25,364 bases of DNA, taken from the IMG/VR virus record IMGVR_UViG_3300046751_000453, positions 1-25,364 of that record; one strand, 5' to 3'. The notes under the pieces were generated by a model that searched no databases, had not been told where the DNA came from, and saw only the letters and a program-made list of their open reading frames with translations. This document shows, one piece after another, positions 16,160 to 21,336 of this stretch (the stretch's first letter is position 1; each line of letters opens with the position of its first letter). Source of the stretch: a virus. Position numbers and translations under genes: made by a program.

Positions 16160-16449
16160 TGAGTTTTACTTGGCCAAAGGGCGTGCCGCCTACGGAAGAG
16201 CGCTGGCTAAAGTGCCTGCATCACCTCTACGCGACGTGCTCTATCGAAAATAAGATTCTACAGAAGAAGGTAAACATGACAAACGCGCAGCGTGCAGCCG
16301 GTCAGAGAGGCGGACGCAAGCGCAACGAGAGACATTACCAGACCGTCAAGGAGATGGCCGCGCAGGGCTACAACAACGAACAAATTGCGCGAAGGTTGGA
16401 TATAACGCGGCAGCGGTTATACGAGTTTCGGTCTAAGCATAAAATATGA
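16159..16449 (+). CDS. Helix-turn-helix DNA-binding protein
   Basis: 96 aa from ATG 16159. The C-terminal residues about 61-93 (YQTVKEMAAQGYNNEQIARRLDITRQRLYEFRSKHK) form a clear HTH of the resolvase/sigma-factor-region-4 type, preceded by a basic arm (AAGQRGGRKRNERH). An internal ATG at 16276 (residue 40) has its own AGAAGG site and would give a 57-residue form containing only the arm and HTH, so two products are possible. It ends the mini-operon and is followed at once by a strong terminator. Likely a phage transcription regulator; candidate targets are the repeated promoter element or the inverted repeat at 15460. Confidence 0.7.
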   Translation: MSFTWPKGVPPTEERWLKCLHHLYATCSIENKILQKKVNMTNAQRAAGQRGGRKRNERHYQTVKEMAAQGYNNEQIARRLDITRQRLYEFRSKHKI

Positions 16450-16452
16450 TAT

Positions 16453-16475
16453 AAGGCTCCTACGGGAGCCTTTTT
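16453..16475 (+). terminator. Rho-independent terminator after the HTH gene
   Basis: AAGGCTCC (16453-16460), TACG loop, GGAGCC (16465-16470) and TTTTT (16471-16475) give a perfect 6-bp GC stem extended by A-T pairs and a T tract. The GGAG in its 3' arm is also the best-spaced Shine-Dalgarno for an ATG at 16478, so terminator and HNH translation signal overlap. Confidence 0.88.
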
Positions 16476-16477
16476 CT

Positions 16478-16834
16478 ATGGAGGACGTAGCCATTCCCTA
16501 TGCTGATAAGGAGCGCCAGAAGGCGTATAATAAAGAGTATCGCAAAAAGTATTACCAGAAAAACAAGAGGAAAATCCAAGACAGAATCAACAGCTATCGC
16601 CGCAAGAAGCGCGTGGAATATCGTGAGTGGAAGGCAACGCTATCATGCGTCAAGTGCGGCTTCTCCCACCCAGCAGCGATAGACTTTCATCACGTCATCA
16701 AAAGCGATGACAACCAACGCGTCACCGACCTTGTCCGCAATGGTCGGTTCGGCGCGGCTCAGAAGGAAGCATTGGAGCGTTGCATCGTTCTATGTGCAAA
16801 CTGTCACCGAATACTTCACGACGAAGAGAAGTAA
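16478..16834 (+). CDS. HNH endonuclease (free-standing)
   Basis: 118 aa. Residues 57-60 (CVKC), 69-72 (DFHH), N79 and 106-110 (CANCH) give the C-x2-C / H-H / C-x2-C pattern of zinc-bound HNH nucleases. The first 50 residues are extremely Lys/Arg/Tyr-rich and probably bind DNA. ATG 16478 is the first start, but related proteins often begin MPYxDKEKQ. Here the equivalent position is an ATT codon (16493) with GGAGGA 7 nt before it, so a non-standard start is possible. It sits outside any interrupted gene and looks like a mobile free-standing homing-type endonuclease, or possibly a packaging or anti-competitor nuclease. Confidence 0.85.
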   Translation: MEDVAIPYADKERQKAYNKEYRKKYYQKNKRKIQDRINSYRRKKRVEYREWKATLSCVKCGFSHPAAIDFHHVIKSDDNQRVTDLVRNGRFGAAQKEALERCIVLCANCHRILHDEEK

Positions 16835-16839
16835 ATCGT

Positions 16840-16936
16840 GCGGAGAGCCAGTAAGTGTCGGGCTATACTGGGGAACCAACAACACCGCCCGTGGTAGGGA
16901 CGCGGCTAATTAGTCTGCTCTCCGCTACGCCTTTTT
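16840..16936 (+). ncRNA. Candidate structured RNA with 9-bp closing stem
   Basis: Non-coding gap between the HNH gene and the lysis operon. GCGGAGAGC (16840-16848) pairs perfectly with GCTCTCCGC (16917-16925), enclosing a hairpin CAGTA/TACTG (16849-16853/16866-16870) and a weaker CCGC/GCGG arm (16885-16888/16902-16905). TTTTT follows at 16932-16936. CCGCTAC (16922-16928) can instead pair with GTAGCGG (16940-16946), so two mutually exclusive folds exist. It is of tRNA-like length but lacks a T-loop, so it is not called a tRNA. It may be a regulatory RNA, a terminator-like 3' structure or a nuclease target; unproven. Confidence 0.35.
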
Positions 16937-16951
16937 AATGTAGCGGGTGGC

Positions 16952-16980
16952 GCGGTCAACGGCAAAATGCTACTGACCGC
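16952..16980. repeat. Inverted repeat overlapping the o-spanin stop
   Basis: GCGGTCA (16952-16958) and TGACCGC (16974-16980) are perfect inverted copies separated by 15 nt. They flank the minus-strand stop codon of the o-spanin gene. With the adjacent CCGCTAC/GTAGCGG pair it could end the convergent lysis transcript, although no T tract follows on the minus strand. Confidence 0.5.
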
Positions 16981-17179
16981 AAATTCTTTCGAACGTCTCG
17001 TTGTGTACAATCGTATCGGACAATAATCCGCGATCGTACTGCATCAGAATGTCCACTGTATCGCTAGACTTAAACATGTGTGGCCTAGCGAGATCGCAGT
17101 AGCTACCGCCCGTTATCGTTGCGCACCCACTTAGAAGCACGCTCAGCGAGCCCAACGTCATCCAGAGCTTCAACTTCAT
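16970..17179 (-). CDS. o-spanin, Rz1-like outer-membrane lipoprotein
   Basis: 69 aa, ATG at 17179 with AAGGAG 8 nt upstream. A signal peptide with lipobox LLSGC places the lipidated Cys at residue 19, leaving a mature lipoprotein of about 51 residues. C-terminal motifs CDLARPHMF, LLSDTIVHNETFERICGQ recur in marine phage lysis cassettes. Its 5' end overlaps the i-spanin gene by 77 nt in another frame, the hallmark of two-component spanins. It would pair with the i-spanin to fuse inner and outer membranes in the last step of lysis, which implies a Gram-negative host. Confidence 0.85.
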   Translation of the reverse strand: MKLKLWMTLGSLSVLLSGCATITGGSYCDLARPHMFKSSDTVDILMQYDRGLLSDTIVHNETFERICGQ

Positions 17180-17345
17180 CCTCTATCTCCTTCGCCTTCA
17201 TAATATCTTCGAGGCGTTTATCTTTGATTTCGTATTCAAGATCGTGGCGTCCATCCGCCTTGCCGCGGAAGTACACAGTGACAACCGCCACAAGTGCAGC
17301 GCCAACGAGCCACAAGTACATCTTCAGTCTGGCCAATATAAACAT
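17103..17345 (-). CDS. i-spanin, Rz-like inner-membrane protein
   Basis: 80 aa, ATG 17345 sharing one base with the endolysin stop (TGATG). One N-terminal transmembrane segment (about residues 9-26, MYLWLVGAALVAVVTVYF) is followed by a charged periplasmic helix (LEYEIKDKRLEDIMKAKEIEDEVEALDD), the normal i-spanin plan. Partner of the lipoprotein encoded in the overlapping frame. It is short for an Rz protein, but complete. Confidence 0.8.
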   Translation of the reverse strand: MFILARLKMYLWLVGAALVAVVTVYFRGKADGRHDLEYEIKDKRLEDIMKAKEIEDEVEALDDVGLAERASKWVRNDNGR

Positions 17346-18001
17346 CAGCGGTCGCCCTTATTCCACTTCTTCAGGCGCTCCATATCGACCACCCCTAACG
17401 CTACCATACCCACCAGAGCGAATACGCCCATCAGGGCCAGCTTCTGCCACTCTAGCCCACCGATAACACCAACAAGGGGTGTGGCGGCAGACGTAACCTT
17501 TGCAATGGTTGATGCCTGTACCGTCTTCGACTGGATGATCCGCGTCTTCTGTTTCTTTGGTTCCGGTTCTGCGTTGCTGAGCCATGCTGACACCTCGAAG
17601 CAGGGGCACATTTTCGGAGATACGGAATTGTGCCCGATGATGGTTGCGATTGCGGGGTACTCCATGCGGAGCTGTGCAATCAGCCGGCGTAGCGCGCGAT
17701 CCTGTTGAGGTGTGAAGTGCTCTTCGAACTTATCGTCCTGAGAGCCACCGTGTCCGCCCCATAATGCGATGCCAACTGATGACTTATTATATCCCTTCGC
17801 GTGCGCGCCAGACTTCTCAATCGGGCGCCCTTCCGTAACCGTACCGTCGCGGTCAATGAGGTAATGGTATCCAATGTCCGACCAGCCGCGGTCTAAGTGC
17901 CAGCTCTTACACTCGGCCATCTTATCTTCCGCTGATCTGCTCTCCCACCACTCCGCGCGTGTCGCAGTGCAGTGAACTATAATCTTGTCTATTTTCCGCA
18001 T
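17345..18001 (-). CDS. Endolysin: N-acetylmuramoyl-L-alanine amidase with C-terminal membrane segment
   Basis: 218 aa, ATG 18001 with AAGGAGG upstream. An Amidase_2 (T7 lysozyme-like) domain covers residues 1-140: H10 (IIVHCTATR), Y46 (GYHYLIDRDG), H124 (IIGHNSVSP), K130 and C132 correspond to the T7 lysozyme Zn ligands and catalytic residues. It cleaves the MurNAc-L-Ala bond of peptidoglycan. Unlike T7 lysozyme it carries about 75 extra residues: a Lys-rich linker and a hydrophobic helix (about 187-205, KLALMGVFALVGMVALGVV) followed by a basic tail. This suggests membrane attachment at the C-terminus. Whether it also inhibits an RNA polymerase, as T7 lysozyme does, cannot be told. Confidence 0.9.
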   Translation of the reverse strand: MRKIDKIIVHCTATRAEWWESRSAEDKMAECKSWHLDRGWSDIGYHYLIDRDGTVTEGRPIEKSGAHAKGYNKSSVGIALWGGHGGSQDDKFEEHFTPQQDRALRRLIAQLRMEYPAIATIIGHNSVSPKMCPCFEVSAWLSNAEPEPKKQKTRIIQSKTVQASTIAKVTSAATPLVGVIGGLEWQKLALMGVFALVGMVALGVVDMERLKKWNKGDR

Positions 18002-18240
18002 TTCTCACAAGCCTCCTTCTTGGCTGGCGCCACGTTAACAGATGACTTGCTATTTGTATATATGCCGAAGAAGCCCGCACCTGCGCCCACGATTACGCTG
18101 ACGAAGGCGCTCTGGGCGTTTGTGGGCATGTCGAGCGCCATGAACCAAGTCGTCGTCTGGTAGAACGCCACGCCGTACAGCGTGATAATCATACGTGGCC
18201 AGATGCGCCACTTATCGAGCCATTCAGGTGTTATCGGCAT
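17989..18240 (-). CDS. Holin-like protein, two membrane segments
   Basis: 83 aa, ATG 18240, overlapping the endolysin start by 13 nt. Two hydrophobic helices (about residues 17-35, MIITLYGVAFYQTTTWFMA, and 42-62, AQSAFVSVIVGAGAGFFGIYT) are followed by a short Lys-rich cytoplasmic tail ending CEKCGK. Size, topology and position immediately before the endolysin make it the best holin candidate. The terminal C-x2-C is unusual and could bind metal or form disulfides. Another single-TM protein in the operon (18956) is an alternative or accessory holin. Confidence 0.75.
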   Translation of the reverse strand: MPITPEWLDKWRIWPRMIITLYGVAFYQTTTWFMALDMPTNAQSAFVSVIVGAGAGFFGIYTNSKSSVNVAPAKKEACEKCGK

Positions 18241-18331
18241 AATGTTCTGCGATCCTTTTGTTTGTGGTGATTAGGAGTACCCTGCCACTGTCGTCGTAGA
18301 CGACGTATTTTCCGTTGCGCTCTGTGATCAC
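18224..18331 (-). CDS. 35-residue protein in the lysis operon
   Basis: GTG start at 18331 overlapping the upstream TGA in GTGA; its own TGA (18226-18224) lies inside the holin gene (17-nt overlap). The product begins MITERNGKYVVYDDSGRVLL and continues ITTNKRIAEHYADNT: two short beta strands and a helix, a compact soluble mini-domain. Perfectly coupled junctions on both sides argue that it is translated. Function unknown; it may modulate the holin because their reading frames overlap. Confidence 0.6.
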   Translation of the reverse strand: MITERNGKYVVYDDSGRVLLITTNKRIAEHYADNT

Positions 18332-18795
18332 CACTTACCCATATATTGGCCAAGATAATACAAGCCGACGATGCATACGCAGAACGCAATGAAGATGCTG
18401 GCGGCCGTGGCGATCTGCTCGTTGCGCTGCTCACGCGCCTTCATGGCCGCCTTCTTTGCCTCGGCGCGCTGCGTGCGCACCTTGGCTTCATAGGACACCC
18501 AGCGATCCCATGTGCCACTGGGCGCATACAAGCGGCACCAGCTCTCGAGTTCGGCACGCTTCTGGCGGATGTCTTCCAACGCTTGGAACTCTTCCCAGTC
18601 CCCTTGCTCTCCGCCAGTAATCGCGGTCAGAGGGCTCTTCTTCTTACGCTCGACGGCGGACTTAATATCCTCTTCGGCAGAGAGAAACTTGCCGATCGAG
18701 CCCATGAGGCTGGCGGTTTCTTTTCCGTTAGAGAGAGCGGTGCGAATCACAGAATAGGCTGCGTTCGCGGCGGCAATGGATTCCAGTATGGCCAT
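18328..18795 (-). CDS. Membrane-anchored coiled-coil protein, unknown
   Basis: 155 aa, ATG 18795. The N-terminal part is helical and small-residue rich (MAILESIAAANAAYSVIRTALSNGKETASLMG). A charged middle follows (EEDIKSAVERKKKS, WEEFQALEDIRQKRAELESW), then a long Lys/Ala/Glu helix (YEAKVRTQRAEAKKAAMKAREQRNEQ) and a C-terminal transmembrane helix (IATAASIFIAFCVCIVGLYYL). A tail-anchored protein with its bulk in the cytoplasm is predicted. Position upstream of the holin suggests a lysis-regulation or membrane role, but proteins like this are also found as uncharacterised virion-associated proteins in marine phages. Confidence 0.7.
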   Translation of the reverse strand: MAILESIAAANAAYSVIRTALSNGKETASLMGSIGKFLSAEEDIKSAVERKKKSPLTAITGGEQGDWEEFQALEDIRQKRAELESWCRLYAPSGTWDRWVSYEAKVRTQRAEAKKAAMKAREQRNEQIATAASIFIAFCVCIVGLYYLGQYMGKW

Positions 18796-18797
18796 AG

Positions 18798-18956
18798 TCA
18801 GACATTCCTATACTCCGCACACGGCTCCCACAGCGGTTGATACTTTTGCAAATTATACTCTATTTCGGGTGAGGAATAAACGCAGACAATCACGGGCACT
18901 GGCCCCGCTGGCATCATGACCCACGTCACAGCAACGTGGATCAAAACCCAAAGCAT
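18798..18956 (-). CDS. 52-residue membrane-targeted or secreted small protein
   Basis: ATG 18956-18954 shares one base with the preceding gene's TAA (TAATG), and the gene stops 2 nt before the next start. The first about 27 residues are hydrophobic (MLWVLIHVAVTWVMMPAGPV and PVIVCVY), a transmembrane or signal segment. The rest is polar with a Cys (EPCAEYRNV). Two cysteines overall; no clear lipobox. Coupled junctions and the membrane-rich operon support expression. Function unknown. Confidence 0.6.
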   Translation of the reverse strand: MLWVLIHVAVTWVMMPAGPVPVIVCVYSSPEIEYNLQKYQPLWEPCAEYRNV

Positions 18957-19183
18957 TACTTTCTCAATGCTTGTTCGATGTTGTCTAGTTTCTGGAAGAT
19001 GGCTTTGATGGTTTCTTTCATCTCTTTCATCTCACGGTCGTGCGCGGTTTTGTCCGCCTCATACTTAGATTTCAACACAGCAATCTCCGTATCATGCTTG
19101 TTTACGCGGGTATGCAATAGCCACACAAACGCCACAAGGGGCGCCACAAGCCAACGCAGAATAGGCTCAATCATATCCAGCAT
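18956..19183 (-). CDS. Single-TM coiled-coil protein, possible accessory holin
   Basis: 75 aa from ATG 19183, chosen because GAGG lies 6 nt upstream; the frame is open further upstream to 19288 but without a good ribosome site, and that extension would cross the regulatory region. One N-terminal membrane helix (about residues 8-24, ILRWLVAPLVAFVWLLH) is followed by a long charged coiled coil (EIAVLKSKYEADKTAHDREMKEMKETIKAIFQKLDNIEQAL). The design resembles XhlA-type and other phage accessory holins, with inverted orientation relative to i-spanin possible. First gene of the minus-strand lysis operon. Confidence 0.7.
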   Translation of the reverse strand: MLDMIEPILRWLVAPLVAFVWLLHTRVNKHDTEIAVLKSKYEADKTAHDREMKEMKETIKAIFQKLDNIEQALRK

Positions 19184-19228
19184 GTCTAACCTCAAGAAAC
19201 TTTTTACCAACATATCACATGCAACCCA

Positions 19229-19258
19229 CTTGCGCCACACCGACATCAATGTTAACAA
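19229..19258 (+). promoter_or_regulatory. Shared promoter/operator element, copy B
   Basis: CTTGC (19229-19233), 13 nt, CAATGTTAACAA (19247-19258), 22 nt before the first gene of the replication operon. Identical blocks and spacing to 15541-15570, while the 13 intervening bases differ. This pattern fits a promoter or regulator site rather than a copied sequence. It lies in the divergent gap between the lysis and replication operons, so it could also affect the minus-strand operon; no convincing minus-strand promoter was seen there. Confidence 0.6.
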
Positions 19259-19280
19259 AGTGTGAAAGATGGAGGATTGT

Positions 19281-19448
19281 ATGTACAAACTTAAACAAAT
19301 TGGCCCACGTATTCGTGAGCAAGTATACGACGCGCTGCACAGTTACAGCGCAATGACACGGCTATCCATGTCGAAGATAGTTGAAGACGCCGTAAGGGAA
19401 TACTTGGAAAAGCAAGGCTTTGAGGTGTCTGATGATAATCGGAGTTGA
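19281..19448 (+). CDS. Ribbon-helix-helix (Arc/CopG-like) protein
   Basis: 55 aa from ATG 19281 with GGAGGA 4 nt upstream. MYKLKQIGPRIREQVYDALH is followed by SAMTRLSMSKIVEDAVREYLEKQGFE: a short basic strand, a helix and a second helix of the S-x-(S/T)-x-(I/L)-V-E-D-A-(V/I)-R-E-(Y/F)-L type typical of RHH dimers. It is the first gene of the replication operon, right behind the shared promoter element, so autoregulation is likely by analogy with Arc and CopG. Its 3' end overlaps the resolvase start by 17 nt. Confidence 0.7.
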   Translation: MYKLKQIGPRIREQVYDALHSYSAMTRLSMSKIVEDAVREYLEKQGFEVSDDNRS

Positions 19449-19878
19449 TTGCGGATACCGCACAGGCGGCGTGGCGCTCGTTGGCGACGACTGGGCAGAG
19501 GTTCACGACTTGCCAACATACGATGAAGGCGGCGTCGACGTCGTGGCTTTGATGGACATATTAACGTCGGTCGATCGCGTTGACCACATATACATCGAAA
19601 AGCAACAGGCAATGCCAAAGCAGGGCGTGTCATCCACATTTAAACTTGGATACGGATTCGGTCAGATCGTTACAACGTGCGCGCTCTCGCGCTCGCCATA
19701 TACGCTGGTGACGCCTAACAACTGGAAGCGTTCGCTCAACCTACCGCGCGACAAGGACGCTGCTCGTAGGCTTGCGCAGCAATGGTTTCCGGATTTAGCT
19801 GGCCAGCTTAAACGTAAGAAAGACGAACACCGTGCGGAGGCGCTTTTAATCGCACTGTACGGGAGGGGAAAGAATTAA
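19432..19878 (+). CDS. RuvC-like Holliday junction resolvase
   Basis: 148 aa from ATG 19432 (GAGGTG upstream), preferred over an in-frame upstream codon at 19420. RNase H-fold features: D6 in MIIGVDCGYRTGGVAL, E56 in HIYIEKQQAMPKQGVSSTF, and the C-terminal helix KKDEHRAEALLIALYG with E136, in which H133 sits where bacterial RuvC has an Asp. The GVSSTFKLGYGFGQI segment matches the phage branch of the family. It would resolve branched recombination or replication intermediates before packaging. TAATG couples it to the exonuclease. Confidence 0.85.
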   Translation: MIIGVDCGYRTGGVALVGDDWAEVHDLPTYDEGGVDVVALMDILTSVDRVDHIYIEKQQAMPKQGVSSTFKLGYGFGQIVTTCALSRSPYTLVTPNNWKRSLNLPRDKDAARRLAQQWFPDLAGQLKRKKDEHRAEALLIALYGRGKN

Positions 19879-20672
19879 TGCCAGTACATTACGACATACC
19901 AAACGAAAACTATCACCAGTTGCACCACCTGTCGTCGTCAGGCGCAAAGACGATAGCGCTGCAATCGCTGGCCGACTACAAGCACGGCGAGCGTAAGGAG
20001 ACTACGGCGATGCTATTGGGATCAGCGGCGCACACGTTAACGTTTGAGCCGCACCTCTCAGATACCATCTGGGAGTGGGGCGGCAGACGCGTCGGCAAGG
20101 AATACAACGAGCTAAAGGAAAGCGCAGACGCTGCGGGCGCGATCATCTTGAACACGCAGGAATACGATAAGGTGCACCGCATGGCGGAGGCCGTCAGAGC
20201 CAATAGCGCGGCCGCTGAGTTGCTATCTGGTAAACTTGTGTGCGAGGCCAGCATTCTAACGACAGACGCGCTGACAGGCGTTGACATGCGCGCACGCCCT
20301 GACGGGTGGCGCACCGACATCGCGTGCCTGTTAGACTTGAAGACGACGATCGATCCATCGCCGGAAGGCTTTGCAAAGCAGTCCGCAAATCTGGGTTACC
20401 ACATACAAGAAAGCTGGTATCGTCGCGTGATGGAGCTTGACGGGCATGAGGTAGATCGGTTTATCTTTATAGCTGTCGGCAAAGACGCACCATACAAAGT
20501 AGGTATTTACGAACTCGACACCGAGAGCCTTAATGAGGGCGATGCGGCTGTCCAGTACGCGCTAGAGCAGTATGCAATAGCGCAAGCAAATGACGACTGG
20601 GGTTACGATTATGGAGACTTAACAACGATCCGTATTCCGCCATGGTCGTTCAAATTTACTCAGGCAAACTAA
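19878..20672 (+). CDS. RecE-like PD-(D/E)XK exonuclease (DUF3799 type)
   Basis: 264 aa, ATG 19878 sharing one base with the resolvase stop. Conserved elements: LSSSGAKTI near residue 18-26, GSAAHTL (H52), E123, RPDGW (D142), LLDLKTT (D153, K155) and YHIQESWYR (Q177, Y181). This is the arrangement of phage exonuclease VIII/lambda-exo-like nucleases with a D-x(10)-D-x-K core. It would resect double-stranded ends to give 3' single strands for annealing. No RecT/Beta annealase follows directly; an SSB-like protein does. Confidence 0.85.
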   Translation: MPVHYDIPNENYHQLHHLSSSGAKTIALQSLADYKHGERKETTAMLLGSAAHTLTFEPHLSDTIWEWGGRRVGKEYNELKESADAAGAIILNTQEYDKVHRMAEAVRANSAAAELLSGKLVCEASILTTDALTGVDMRARPDGWRTDIACLLDLKTTIDPSPEGFAKQSANLGYHIQESWYRRVMELDGHEVDRFIFIAVGKDAPYKVGIYELDTESLNEGDAAVQYALEQYAIAQANDDWGYDYGDLTTIRIPPWSFKFTQAN

Positions 20673-20688
20673 GTCAAGGAGACACATT

Positions 20689-21276
20689 ATGCCAATTTCA
20701 TTCGGATCAACTGACGGCGAGAACACCGGCCTATACATTCGCGGCAACCTACCGCAAAACCGCTGGTGGACTAAAACGGAGGCAGGCGATGAAACTATCG
20801 ACATGGATCGCGGCTTTGCGATCGACATTAAAGACGTCACCTTTGGGTGGCTTCACATCGACATCGGCGTCCGCGATTGGCAGCCGTGGCCGTCGCCAGC
20901 TCAGCGCACTGAGAAGCCAAGCGAAAACCACAAGCAAGGCTTTAGCGTCAATTGCTGGCTCAGTGATGGGCGCCCTGCGGAGTTTTCTGGCAATTCATAC
21001 GGACTGGGCCAGTTCATTGCGAAGCTGTATAACCAAGCTGAGACGATGCCAGAGTTCACTGCTGGCAAAGTTCCGGTCGTCCAAGTGACAGCGACAACGC
21101 CTGTCGTTGTGGGCAAGGGCACGTCGTATGACGTCGGCTTCAACATTCGCACATGGATCGACAAGCCCGCGGCAAATGTTGCGCAAAATGTTGCGCAAGA
21201 TGCTGTACAAGCCGCGCCAGCTCCTGCACCGGAGCCTGCGGCGGCACCAGCCGGAGACAATAACTTCGGGTTCTAA
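20689..21276 (+). CDS. Single-stranded DNA-binding protein-like
   Basis: 195 aa, ATG 20689 after AAGGAG. A beta-rich body (residues about 1-155, with many aromatics such as RWWTK, FGWLHIDIG, RDWQPWP) is followed by an Ala/Pro/Gln linker and an acidic-aromatic tip GDNNFGF, the hallmark of SSB proteins that recruit partners through their last residues. Position between the exonuclease and helicase fits. The OB fold is inferred; a divergent annealase is the main alternative. Confidence 0.6.
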   Translation: MPISFGSTDGENTGLYIRGNLPQNRWWTKTEAGDETIDMDRGFAIDIKDVTFGWLHIDIGVRDWQPWPSPAQRTEKPSENHKQGFSVNCWLSDGRPAEFSGNSYGLGQFIAKLYNQAETMPEFTAGKVPVVQVTATTPVVVGKGTSYDVGFNIRTWIDKPAANVAQNVAQDAVQAAPAPAPEPAAAPAGDNNFGF

Positions 21277-21292
21277 CAAATGTAATAACGTG

Positions 21293-21329
21293 GGGCGCTG
21301 CGGCGCCCTGCGTACAACGACGCACAGGG
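21293..21329 (+). promoter_or_regulatory. Two competing hairpins over the helicase ribosome-binding site
   Basis: Hairpin 1: GGGCGC (21293-21298)/GCGCCC (21303-21308). Hairpin 2: CCCTGCGT (21306-21313) with ACGCACAGGG (21320-21329, 2-nt bulge), which buries the AGGG of the helicase Shine-Dalgarno. They share CCC 21306-21308, so forming hairpin 1 leaves only TGCGT/ACGCA and exposes the site. There is no T tract, so termination is unlikely; translational control is inferred. Confidence 0.45.
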
Positions 21330-21336
21330 AAAGCCA

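Noticed and set aside
16840-16926. Class II tRNA (87 nt, acceptor-like stem)
   Set aside because: No TTCGA-type T-loop, no proper D-stem or anticodon arm on either strand; kept only as a candidate structured RNA.
16478-16946. Group I intron with an HNH gene
   Set aside because: Flanking sequences do not join into one gene and no conserved intron core motifs were seen.
18346-18840. Plus-strand ORF opposite the membrane protein gene
   Set aside because: The minus-strand frame has coherent coiled-coil and membrane features and coupled neighbours; this is its antisense.
19184-19288. Longer 110-residue version of the TM/coiled-coil protein
   Set aside because: The extra 35 residues cross the divergent regulatory region and lack a Shine-Dalgarno; ATG 19183 has GAGG 6 nt upstream.
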